Shown: piece by piece, positions 1 to 5,116 of the stretch
How the letters are laid out: every line of letters starts with the position of its first letter
Position numbering within the stretch: the stretch's first letter is position 1
From: Gammaproteobacteria bacterium
Lineage (GTDB): Bacteria; Pseudomonadota; Gammaproteobacteria; UBA9214
Assembly (NCBI GenBank): GCA_030635865.1
Contig: DAOVYA010000151.1
Location: 1-5,116, forward strand
Length of the DNA stretch: 5,116 nucleotides
Reading direction: 5' to 3'
Notes under the pieces: model-generated
Told to the model about the DNA's origin: nothing
The model's database searches: none
The model's input: only the letters and a program-made list of their open reading frames with translations
Translations under genes and position numbers: made by a program

Positions 1-269
1 ATCCCGGGCTCCAGTTCAGCGGCTGCCTGCTCAAAGGCCGGAGCCATCATTTTGCATGGACCGCACCATGGCGCCCAGAAATCCACAACAACCGGGATAT
101 CATTCCTGCCGATGTGTTTGGAAAAATTATCAGCCCGTAATTCCAGCGGGCGGGCCGTAAACAAATCACCGCCACACTTCCCGCAGCATGGCGCATCATT
201 TATACGCAGCGCCGGGATCCGGTTAACGGCTGCACAGTGGGGACAGACTATATGTAGGGAATCACTCAA
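1..269 (-). CDS. trxC: Thioredoxin 2 (TrxC), zinc-binding thioredoxin, 3'-truncated by the window edge
   Basis: Cytoplasmic protein-disulfide reductase, expected to be reduced by thioredoxin reductase and to act in oxidative-stress defence. The first 89 residues are present and the rest lies off the left edge. An N-terminal zinc-finger module has the pairs C9-x2-C12 (CPHC) and C29-x2-C32 (CGKC). It is followed by the start of the thioredoxin fold with the active site WCGPC (W68, C69, C72), preceded by VVDFWAP. The N-terminal Cys pairs distinguish TrxC from TrxA. I chose the TTG at 269 because it gives MSDSLHIVCPHC, matching the usual length and MSD start of Pseudomonas-type TrxC; a GGGTGA-like sequence lies just upstream. 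An in-frame GTG at 299 would add ten residues and cannot be excluded. The 119 bp upstream (270-388) holds no further gene and no convincing promoter, so co-transcription with the 61-codon gene is possible. Confidence 0.95.
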   Translation of the reverse strand, partial: MSDSLHIVCPHCAAVNRIPALRINDAPCCGKCGGDLFTARPLELRADNFSKHIGRNDIPVVVDFWAPWCGPCKMMAPAFEQAAAELEPG

Positions 270-388
270 ACCTTTTTCACCCGCAAGTTGGTTAGTCACG
301 CGCAATCAACCAGGCCATAACCCGGCATTCGACTGCACACATGGTTTGGATGTGGTGACGATCTGGGAAATTTCAAGGGGCCATGCGA

Positions 389-574
389 TCAGTGTGCCCT
401 TGTTTTTGACGTATCACACCGGCTGCAACGATATACCGTTACCAGGCGGCCCTGCCTGGAGTCAAACTGCTTGTCTTGAGAAATTACCCACTTGTGGAAG
501 CCGCGCTTGCAGAGGGTCTTACCGCGTGCCTTCCCGGATGCCCCCTGCTTCCTGAACTGGATAATGTCGGCCAT
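389..574 (-). CDS. Small zinc-ribbon-like protein of unknown function (61 aa)
   Basis: Complete 61-residue basic protein starting MADIIQF. It has a candidate metal site made of C22-x4-H27 and C50-x2-C53, separated by about 22 residues that include the FHKW and LVTVYRC segments. This spacing looks like a compact zinc ribbon or treble clef. The pattern, with MADII(P/Q)F at the start and QGxLVTVYRCxRC near the end, resembles small conserved gammaproteobacterial proteins of unknown function that I recall only in general terms. It has no signal peptide or membrane segment, so it is probably cytoplasmic. The ribosome binding site is weak (a GGTA-like sequence close to the ATG), which hints at translation from an upstream message. 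It starts 55 bp after the carboxykinase stop and ends 119 bp before trxC, all on one strand. A role in nucleic-acid binding or redox sensing is conceivable but not shown by the sequence. Confidence 0.75.
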   Translation of the reverse strand: MADIIQFRKQGASGKARGKTLCKRGFHKWVISQDKQFDSRQGRLVTVYRCSRCDTSKTRAH

Positions 575-600
575 TGTATACCATTGACAGTCTTTCCCGC

Positions 601-624
601 GCAGGCAGCCTGCCTGTAAACAGG
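601..624 (-). repeat. Overlapping palindromes between the carboxykinase and zinc-ribbon genes
   Basis: Several perfect short palindromes share the same bases in the 55-bp gap: GCAGGC-A-GCCTGC (601-613), CAGGCAG-C-CTGCCTG (602-616) and CCTGT-AA-ACAGG (613-624). In the minus-strand transcript, one hairpin would use 613-624 and another 602-616. They compete for the bases at 613-616, so both cannot form fully at once. No U-run follows on the minus strand, so this is not a standard intrinsic terminator. It could stabilise the 3' end of the long carboxykinase message, mark an RNA-processing site, or simply be a chance CAGG/CCTG cluster. Confidence 0.45.
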
Positions 625-629
625 AAGTA

Positions 630-3600
630 TTAATTCAACCGGACCCTTTTAAACCTTGTTCTTAACCGCTCCATGAGGGAAGGGATTTTTAGTACGCGCG
701 CGGGCTCACCGTCACTAACGTCTTCATTGTTACTGGCAGTCAACAGCTTTGCCTTGCTCCAGTTGATGATCTGCTGCGTTGATGCCATGACAGGTTTTAA
801 CGGGTCGGCACCCAGAGTCCCGACCAGGCCCTTGAGGTACTCCTCGCTCCTGACCTGTTCCAGCTTTTCGCTGGCTGCGACAAAGCGATCACTTATTCGC
901 AGGCGGCTGGCCTCGTCCGCATAATCTTCATCATCGAGAAACAGCATCAGGCTATTCACGTGCCGGGTCCACAGCGCGATGTCGCGCGCCTGCTTGATTT
1001 GCAGGCGCTCATGATACCAGCCGGATTCCAGCAGGTACTCACGCGTAAACATGGCACGGAAATCAGGATGGTGTGCGTCCATTCCCTCGTATTCACCATT
1101 TGCCATGATATGCAGCAGGGCCTTCAACGGCGGGCAGGCATCCTCCACACTGCCATCATCCAGGTAGCGGGATGCCTCTCGTTGCTGCGCTTCGACAATG
1201 TTATTGATACCGTCAACATACACATCGAGACCCTGGGTTTCAGGCTTGAGGATTGCTTCGGTAAAGACCATGCTCGGATTGTCAAAGATCTTGCCGAAGA
1301 AGCCATGCACAAAGTGCCCGGTAATCCGGTAACCGAGACGACTGGCAAGCACCATGTTTCCATGGTGCTCAAAATCCTCCAGTGGTTCAAGATAGCCGCG
1401 CTTAGCCAGGAATACCGGGTCGCGTTCTTCATCAGAGAGCCGCGCCCAGATTTCCGGGACCAGCAGGCTGATATCATGGTCCACCCGCACCTCCGGCCCG
1501 ACAAAACCGGCTGAACTGGAAAAACCCGGGTAGCCTGTGAGGATGAAGGACACCAGGGCATTATTCAGGTCAGCGGTCGTGCGAAGTGCGTTGAACGGCC
1601 CCTTGGTTAATGCGCCTTCACTGCCGGCACCGGTAGTCGAGGGCGACTTGCCGGTCAGACTGCACACGAAGTCCATGAAGAGTTCCGGCAACTCCTGGTA
1701 GTGAATCGGGTTGTACACAGCGAGTGAGCGAATACCCGGCTCCGGCGGATTATTACGCCGGCCGGTCAACACGGCATCCACCGGGTGACACACGGGATCG
1801 TTCAGGCCGAGCTTGCGATGCATGCGCGTACTCATCTCGGCGAGGTATTTACGTACCGGGTTAACCATGTCCGGGCGGGTCTGGAGATAACGCGGGTTCT
1901 TCGAAGGTGCACCGTCAACCATGCGCGGGTGTGCCGAAGAAACCACATAACTGCCGCCACCTTCATAGGCGCGCCTCAACAGGCCCTGCATCGGCGGCGT
2001 AAACCTGTAGAAGGTGTGTACATCCTCGACCAGGCCAGCTAACTGCTGCCTGCCGATCGGCTCATAGTTCGCGAAAAAGTTTCCGGGCTCCGACATGTCC
2101 TTCTCGGTCTGGCTGTCAAAGCCGGGGTGAATGGCATCATCGGGACGCTGGAACAGGCGATACTCGCAATTCTTGACCAGCTTGACACTTTTGTCGCCGG
2201 CGTGCTTCGGGCCACAATCGTTGAGACACCGTCTCGGCACAACCACCGAAGCGCTGATGTCGTCTTCCATCTGCACTTTTTCGGTTGCGATATAGTCCTG
2301 GCGCAACTTAAACGTACGCCACTTGTGACTCTTGTCAAAACCGACACGCAGGTAGGATGCAACGATGTTGCGATCGTCCAGTTTCAACTCGTGCGCAGGC
2401 GCCCCATCGACCTCGTCCACGGACAAGTGGTCCCGCCAGTGACCACCCCCCCACTCGGGACGGGAAAACCGCTTGATCAGGAAGACCAGCGCGAGGATGC
2501 GTGGTGACAGGGATGACAGCCAGTCATTAAATTCATCGGTATAGGTAGAGGTTGGGGTCAATAGTTTAATCACGGACCCCAGGCTGCGTTCCGGGCTTAA
2601 TGGTTGCCGGGTCGCATCCCGGTCATCTTTTTCATGGCCGGGTTTGAAACGCTGCGTGTAATCCTTCTCGAAGATTTCCTCAACCATGTCGAGATCCTTG
2701 TTGAGGTCATCGACAAACAACGGCCGGTAGATCACGGCATCATTCAGGGACTTGGATATCTCGGATTTACCGCCACCTGAAACAGTACTTGGCTTGTGAC
2801 AAAACGTGCCTTCCGAATTCATGCCGACCAGGCGCCACGATGGTGCACCCGGGTGCTTCTTCATCTCGATCTTGTACCCGCCTGGCTGCACATAGATATT
2901 GCCGGGCTGCAGGCGGATCTTTTGTTGCTCGCCGTTGCGCTCCCAGGTAATCGTCTGGGCATTCAGGTCCATGCGCACACGCGAACATACATATATGATT
3001 TCCGGGTATTTTTTATCGATGGCGTAGCCTTCGGGCTGGATATCCATGGCATCGCCATAGCGCTCGACTATGTCATCGAATGAATAACCGGGCTTGTAGG
3101 TGCGGCTGTCCACGCCGAATTCCTCGCCGTGATTACGGCGCGGGAACGCCAGTGCCCCACCGGCATGCTCTTCCTCGGCCAGCCCGAAAAGGTTGGCGGA
3201 ATAACCGATCTGCGTTTTGACTTCTTTCTTGCAGTAACCAAAGTAGTTATCGGCCAGCAGGGTAACGATCACGCCGGTTTCATCACGGGTAGTGAGCTTG
3301 AATGCCTGGCCATCATTGTAGAGCTCGTCCGCATCCTTCCAGCACATGCCATCATCACGCTGCCGTTGTGTGGCATCACTCCAGTGCGGCAAACCCACTT
3401 CCTTCTTCTTCAGGCCAACCAGGTGCGGAGCAAGAATGACGCAGCCGGTTGTACCGGTCCAGTGCTCTACATCGAGCGCGGCATCGAATTCCGAGAGGTA
3501 TGGGTTACCGCCATTACCAAAAATACTTTCCACAAAATCCAGGTTGCTCACCAGGTTACCCGGCGCAAAGAAATGGATTTCCATGTTCTTCTCTGCTTCC

Positions 3601-4247
3601 TTGCCGGGAATCTCCGGGCAGACAACCGGGCGCAGTAACAGGGACACAAACATGCGTGCCGGTTTCAGCAAACTCGCAGTAAAGGGGAGCGTTAATAAAT
3701 CTTCCGGCGGGCTCAGCGCAACGGCCAGCATATGCGCCATGGTCTTGCGGGGAACAGCCTTCTTGTCACCGGGAACCGGTAATCCATCTTCTGTAATGTG
3801 AAATGAACCCATGGTCGTACGCCGGTCACTTACCGGATTGTGAAGCACTCCCTGTTCAACCCGGTAACTGGAAACGATGTCGGAATGAAATTCATCCTTG
3901 TCCATCGGCAAGGACAATTCCCGCGCCACGCCGTGCCGATCGAGCACCAGTGTCTGGGTCGGGAGCATGGGTATCTCATCAAGTCCCACGTCGCCGAGGT
4001 AGCGCTTCAGAAATTCCTGGATACGCAGGTCGACAGGGCATTGATAGCTCGACAATAGCCGGTTCTTTTCCCTGTAACTCTTTAGCAGATCATGGGTAAT
4101 ACCGAAAAATTGTGCGGCCTCTTTTGGAACACAGGTAGGCTGACCGGAAGATGCCAGTTTCAGATTTATATAGAGCTGCAGTTTCCTGCGCTCTTCTTCC
4201 GGGTTTTCCGAGACCTTGTTCAACCCAAGTGCGCGGGCAAAATCCAT
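630..4247 (-). CDS. PPi-type phosphoenolpyruvate carboxykinase (diphosphate-dependent, EC 4.1.1.38)
   Basis: Cytoplasmic enzyme of the PEP/oxaloacetate node: PEP + CO2 + phosphate <-> oxaloacetate + pyrophosphate. At 1205 residues it is about twice the size of ATP- or GTP-PEPCK, as is typical of the PPi type. Family-like blocks as I recall them are LSLPMDKDEFHSDIV (111-125), TGTTGCVILAPH (264-275), DNYFGYCKKEVKTQI (333-347), a P-loop-like SGGGKSEISKS (490-500), TGRRNNPPE (828-836) and TGKSPSTTGAGSEGALTKG (865-883). By eye, against GTP-PEPCK, K340/K341 fall near the metal-binding lysine region. K494 matches the P-loop lysine, D513/D514 lie about 20 residues beyond it like the metal-binding DD, and GRR (829-831) resembles the GGRR substrate arginines. 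These pairings are tentative. The ATG at 4247 has GGGGAG 7 nt upstream. Residues from about 1150 onward form a basic tail (RLRTRFKRVRLN end) that I believe extends past better-known members. The frame is intact and no frameshift is seen. The family call is from memory, not a search. Confidence 0.87.
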   Translation of the reverse strand: MDFARALGLNKVSENPEEERRKLQLYINLKLASSGQPTCVPKEAAQFFGITHDLLKSYREKNRLLSSYQCPVDLRIQEFLKRYLGDVGLDEIPMLPTQTLVLDRHGVARELSLPMDKDEFHSDIVSSYRVEQGVLHNPVSDRRTTMGSFHITEDGLPVPGDKKAVPRKTMAHMLAVALSPPEDLLTLPFTASLLKPARMFVSLLLRPVVCPEIPGKEAEKNMEIHFFAPGNLVSNLDFVESIFGNGGNPYLSEFDAALDVEHWTGTTGCVILAPHLVGLKKKEVGLPHWSDATQRQRDDGMCWKDADELYNDGQAFKLTTRDETGVIVTLLADNYFGYCKKEVKTQIGYSANLFGLAEEEHAGGALAFPRRNHGEEFGVDSRTYKPGYSFDDIVERYGDAMDIQPEGYAIDKKYPEIIYVCSRVRMDLNAQTITWERNGEQQKIRLQPGNIYVQPGGYKIEMKKHPGAPSWRLVGMNSEGTFCHKPSTVSGGGKSEISKSLNDAVIYRPLFVDDLNKDLDMVEEIFEKDYTQRFKPGHEKDDRDATRQPLSPERSLGSVIKLLTPTSTYTDEFNDWLSSLSPRILALVFLIKRFSRPEWGGGHWRDHLSVDEVDGAPAHELKLDDRNIVASYLRVGFDKSHKWRTFKLRQDYIATEKVQMEDDISASVVVPRRCLNDCGPKHAGDKSVKLVKNCEYRLFQRPDDAIHPGFDSQTEKDMSEPGNFFANYEPIGRQQLAGLVEDVHTFYRFTPPMQGLLRRAYEGGGSYVVSSAHPRMVDGAPSKNPRYLQTRPDMVNPVRKYLAEMSTRMHRKLGLNDPVCHPVDAVLTGRRNNPPEPGIRSLAVYNPIHYQELPELFMDFVCSLTGKSPSTTGAGSEGALTKGPFNALRTTADLNNALVSFILTGYPGFSSSAGFVGPEVRVDHDISLLVPEIWARLSDEERDPVFLAKRGYLEPLEDFEHHGNMVLASRLGYRITGHFVHGFFGKIFDNPSMVFTEAILKPETQGLDVYVDGINNIVEAQQREASRYLDDGSVEDACPPLKALLHIMANGEYEGMDAHHPDFRAMFTREYLLESGWYHERLQIKQARDIALWTRHVNSLMLFLDDEDYADEASRLRISDRFVAASEKLEQVRSEEYLKGLVGTLGADPLKPVMASTQQIINWSKAKLLTASNNEDVSDGEPARVLKIPSLMERLRTRFKRVRLN

Positions 4248-4254
4248 AAAAACA

Positions 4255-4260
4255 CTCCCC
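4255..4260 (-). promoter_or_regulatory. Ribosome binding site of the PPi-PEPCK gene
   Basis: On the minus strand GGGGAG sits 7 nt upstream of the ATG at 4247, separated by a T-rich spacer. This near-consensus Shine-Dalgarno fixes the start codon and suggests strong translation, in contrast to the weak site in front of the 61-codon gene. Confidence 0.75.
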
Positions 4261-4379
4261 GTATATTCTCACAATCGGCCGGTATGCCAGTTAAGACAAA
4301 CCTCGGCAGGACGCACATCATTTTATCGAAACAGCACTTTTGAATCAGTGTAGTTAGCCGTGGAAGCTTCACAGAAGGA

Positions 4380-4400
4380 ATAGATACATTCCGTATCTAT
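4380..4400. promoter_or_regulatory. Inverted repeat, possible operator upstream of PPi-PEPCK
   Basis: Perfect 8-bp arms ATAGATAC (4380-4387) and GTATCTAT (4393-4400) flank the 5-nt spacer ATTCC. The half-site centres are 13 bp apart, near the spacing expected for a dimeric helix-turn-helix regulator on one face of the DNA. It lies about 130 bp upstream of the carboxykinase start and overlaps the candidate -10 box and expected transcription start, which would suit a repressor. It could instead form a hairpin in RNA. The regulator is unknown and no regulator gene is in the window. Confidence 0.45.
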
Positions 4401-4424
4401 ATGATTAACAATTCATTACTACAA
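4396..4424 (-). promoter_or_regulatory. Candidate sigma70-type promoter for PPi-PEPCK
   Basis: On the minus strand TTGTAG (4424-4419) is followed by a 17-bp AT-rich spacer and TATAGA (4401-4396). The -35 matches the consensus at 3 of 6 positions and the -10 at 4 of 6, with ideal spacing. Transcription would start near 4388-4390, inside the inverted repeat, giving a leader of about 140 nt. The next-best -10-like sequence on this strand (GATAAAAT, around 4320-4327) lacks a suitable -35. I recognise no riboswitch in the leader. Confidence 0.3.
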
Positions 4425-4427
4425 GAG

Positions 4428-4459
4428 AAAAAATACGTTTGACGGGCCTCAACGACCCG
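4428..4459 (-). terminator. Weak intrinsic terminator after the 125-residue gene
   Basis: On the minus strand, 24 bp after the stop codon, CGGGTC (4459-4454) and GGCCCG (4448-4443) can form a 6-bp stem with one G-U pair and a 5-nt loop. A run of six T (4433-4428) follows, but about 9 nt after the stem, which is farther than in efficient terminators. Its position right before the candidate carboxykinase promoter fits a boundary between two transcription units. Confidence 0.4.
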
Positions 4460-4482
4460 CTGCAAACGCGATCCCGCCCGTT

Positions 4483-4860
4483 TCAGTGAAGCCCGCTGAA
4501 ATCCACGGCCACCTGTTTACGGTAATCCTCGTCAAAGACCAGCTCAATCGAGGCCTCGCCATTATTATCCTCTAACCTGACCTGTTTCAGCTCTGGCAGC
4601 CTTATCGCCAGGTAGCTGCACATGGCCGCTGCCATGGACTCATCAGCCGTATTCAGGGCATGCAGCAGGTTCGCCGCAGCAAACTGTGCACGCTGGTTCA
4701 GGTCAGGATTCTCGACCGTTTCATTGCCGACAACGATACCTTCATCCATCTTGCCGTCCATCTTGTCCAGGTAGGCTGCCTGGTGATCCGGCAACAATTG
4801 GTCGCGGTTATACTCCAGCTGCGCAATGCCATTCAGAAAAACGGCCATCATATTACTCAT
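4483..4860 (-). CDS. Conserved-looking hypothetical protein, function unknown (125 aa)
   Basis: Complete 125-residue, acidic, soluble-looking protein with no signal peptide or membrane span. The ATG at 4860 has AGGA 5 nt upstream (4869-4866), a good ribosome binding site; two further in-frame Met codons at residues 4 and 5 are less well placed. Residues 1-60 include MAVFLNGIAQLEYNRDQLLP and an Asp/Met-rich stretch, LDKMDGKMDEGIVVG (31-45). Residues 55-95 look mainly helical (AQFAAANLLHAL, then AMCSYLAIRLPELKQV). Residues 100-120 look like beta strands (ASIELVFD, KQVAVDF). There is one cysteine (C81) and no recognisable catalytic or metal-binding motif. The style is that of a small conserved gammaproteobacterial protein, but I cannot name a family. 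A weak terminator follows, so it is probably not in an operon with the carboxykinase. A partner or regulator role is only a possibility. Confidence 0.8.
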   Translation of the reverse strand: MSNMMAVFLNGIAQLEYNRDQLLPDHQAAYLDKMDGKMDEGIVVGNETVENPDLNQRAQFAAANLLHALNTADESMAAAMCSYLAIRLPELKQVRLEDNNGEASIELVFDEDYRKQVAVDFSGLH

Positions 4861-4891
4861 AACTGTCCTGCCCCGGAATATTCATCGCTGC

Positions 4892-4897
4892 ATTGTA
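4892..4897 (-). promoter_or_regulatory. Candidate -10 box for the 125-residue gene
   Basis: TACAAT on the minus strand matches the -10 consensus at 5 of 6 positions and lies 31 nt before the ATG at 4860. No convincing -35 exists 16-18 bp upstream, so the promoter is weak, activator-dependent or not real. The rest of the 109-bp gap (4861-4969) shows only GC-rich sequence with short imperfect dyads and no gene. Confidence 0.25.
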
Positions 4898-4969
4898 CTC
4901 ATTGGCGCACCAGAACACAGCCCATTCCCCAGTGGCGCCTGCTGGCCGCCCGGCACACCCGAACCTTCA

Positions 4970-5116
4970 TCATGACGCTGTAATGGTCAGTTTCAGCAGG
5001 AGAATGACAAGCGGAGTGCCATGCAGAAATAAATCAAAAATATCGACAGGTTTAACGAGTGTGCCATCAACCAGCATCCTGAGCTTTTCCCACAGGTGCG
5101 GCTCCGGGGAAAACGG
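4970..5116 (-). CDS. C-terminal 48 codons of an unrecognised protein, 5'-truncated by the window edge
   Basis: An open frame enters from the right edge and ends at TGA (4972-4970), immediately followed by a second in-frame TGA (4969-4967). The 48 residues read as natural protein. A polar first part contains LWEKLRMLVDGTLVKP (8-23). It is followed by a hydrophobic C-terminus, DIFDLFLHGTPLVILLLKL (25-43), which could be a short amphipathic or membrane-associated helix. The composition and the tandem stops support a real gene end, and the strand matches all other genes. The family cannot be recognised from this tail. It ends 109 bp before the 125-residue gene. Confidence 0.65.
   Translation of the reverse strand, partial: PFSPEPHLWEKLRMLVDGTLVKPVDIFDLFLHGTPLVILLLKLTITAS

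Noticed and set aside
376..402. GGGC...GCCC pairing just after the 61-codon gene as a terminator
   Set aside because: The stem is only 4 bp with a long loop and no T-run follows on the minus strand.
52..555. Plus-strand open frame of 167 codons opposite trxC and the 61-codon gene
   Set aside because: It lies antisense to two genes with recognisable protein motifs, spans both of them and the gap between, and its translation shows no family features.
584..612. Plus-strand TTGACA at 584-589 as a -35 element
   Set aside because: No -10-like sequence lies at 16-18 bp spacing and no plus-strand gene follows.
960..1514. Plus-strand open frame of 184 codons inside the carboxykinase gene
   Set aside because: It is a mirror of the well-supported minus-strand reading frame; the product has no recognisable domain and no credible start signal.
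1124..1561. Minus-strand open frame of 145 codons in another frame of the carboxykinase, considered as an overlapping gene or frameshift sign
   Set aside because: The main frame stays intact and family-like across the whole interval, so no frameshift is needed; the alternative product is Ser/Arg/Trp-rich and out-of-frame in character.
3129..3638. Plus-strand open frame of 169 codons inside the carboxykinase gene
   Set aside because: It is antisense to strongly family-like coding sequence, including the TGTTGCVILAPH and DNYFGYC blocks, and is explained by codon bias of the real gene.
4248..4379. Riboswitch or structured leader upstream of the carboxykinase
   Set aside because: Only short chance palindromes such as GAAGCTTC (4363-4370) and CGGCCG are visible; no known riboswitch core could be recognised.

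Overview
The window reads as ordinary chromosomal DNA from a gammaproteobacterium. The best clue is an N-terminally zinc-binding thioredoxin 2 (TrxC) whose MSD...CPHC start resembles the Pseudomonas type. It is accompanied by a small CX4H/CX2C protein of a kind I associate with gammaproteobacterial genomes. Base composition is moderately GC-rich. I see no mobile element, tRNA, rRNA or CRISPR array. All five supported genes lie on the minus strand, so transcription runs from high to low coordinates.

Layout in the direction of transcription: (1) the last 48 codons of an unrecognised protein (5116-4970); (2) a complete 125-residue protein of unknown function (4860-4483), followed by a weak intrinsic-terminator-like hairpin; (3) a 235-bp intergenic region with a candidate promoter overlapped by an 8-bp-arm inverted repeat; (4) a 1205-residue enzyme (4247-630) with a strong ribosome binding site, recognised as the pyrophosphate-type phosphoenolpyruvate carboxykinase (PPi-PEPCK, EC 4.1.1.38); (5) a 55-bp gap carrying overlapping palindromes; (6) a 61-residue zinc-ribbon-like protein (574-389); (7) the 5' part of trxC (from 269), running off the left edge.

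The centrepiece is the PPi-PEPCK. This family interconverts PEP + CO2 + Pi with oxaloacetate + PPi. It is about twice the length of the ATP- and GTP-dependent PEPCKs and was linked to its gene only recently, in Propionibacterium and Entamoeba. Its presence suggests a metabolism that uses pyrophosphate as an energy or phosphate currency at the PEP/oxaloacetate node. That link to the host's physiology is inference; no other PPi enzyme is in the window. The gene appears to be its own transcription unit, possibly continuing into the zinc-ribbon gene and trxC. Nothing in the sequence ties the redox/zinc genes functionally to the carboxykinase beyond shared strand and proximity.
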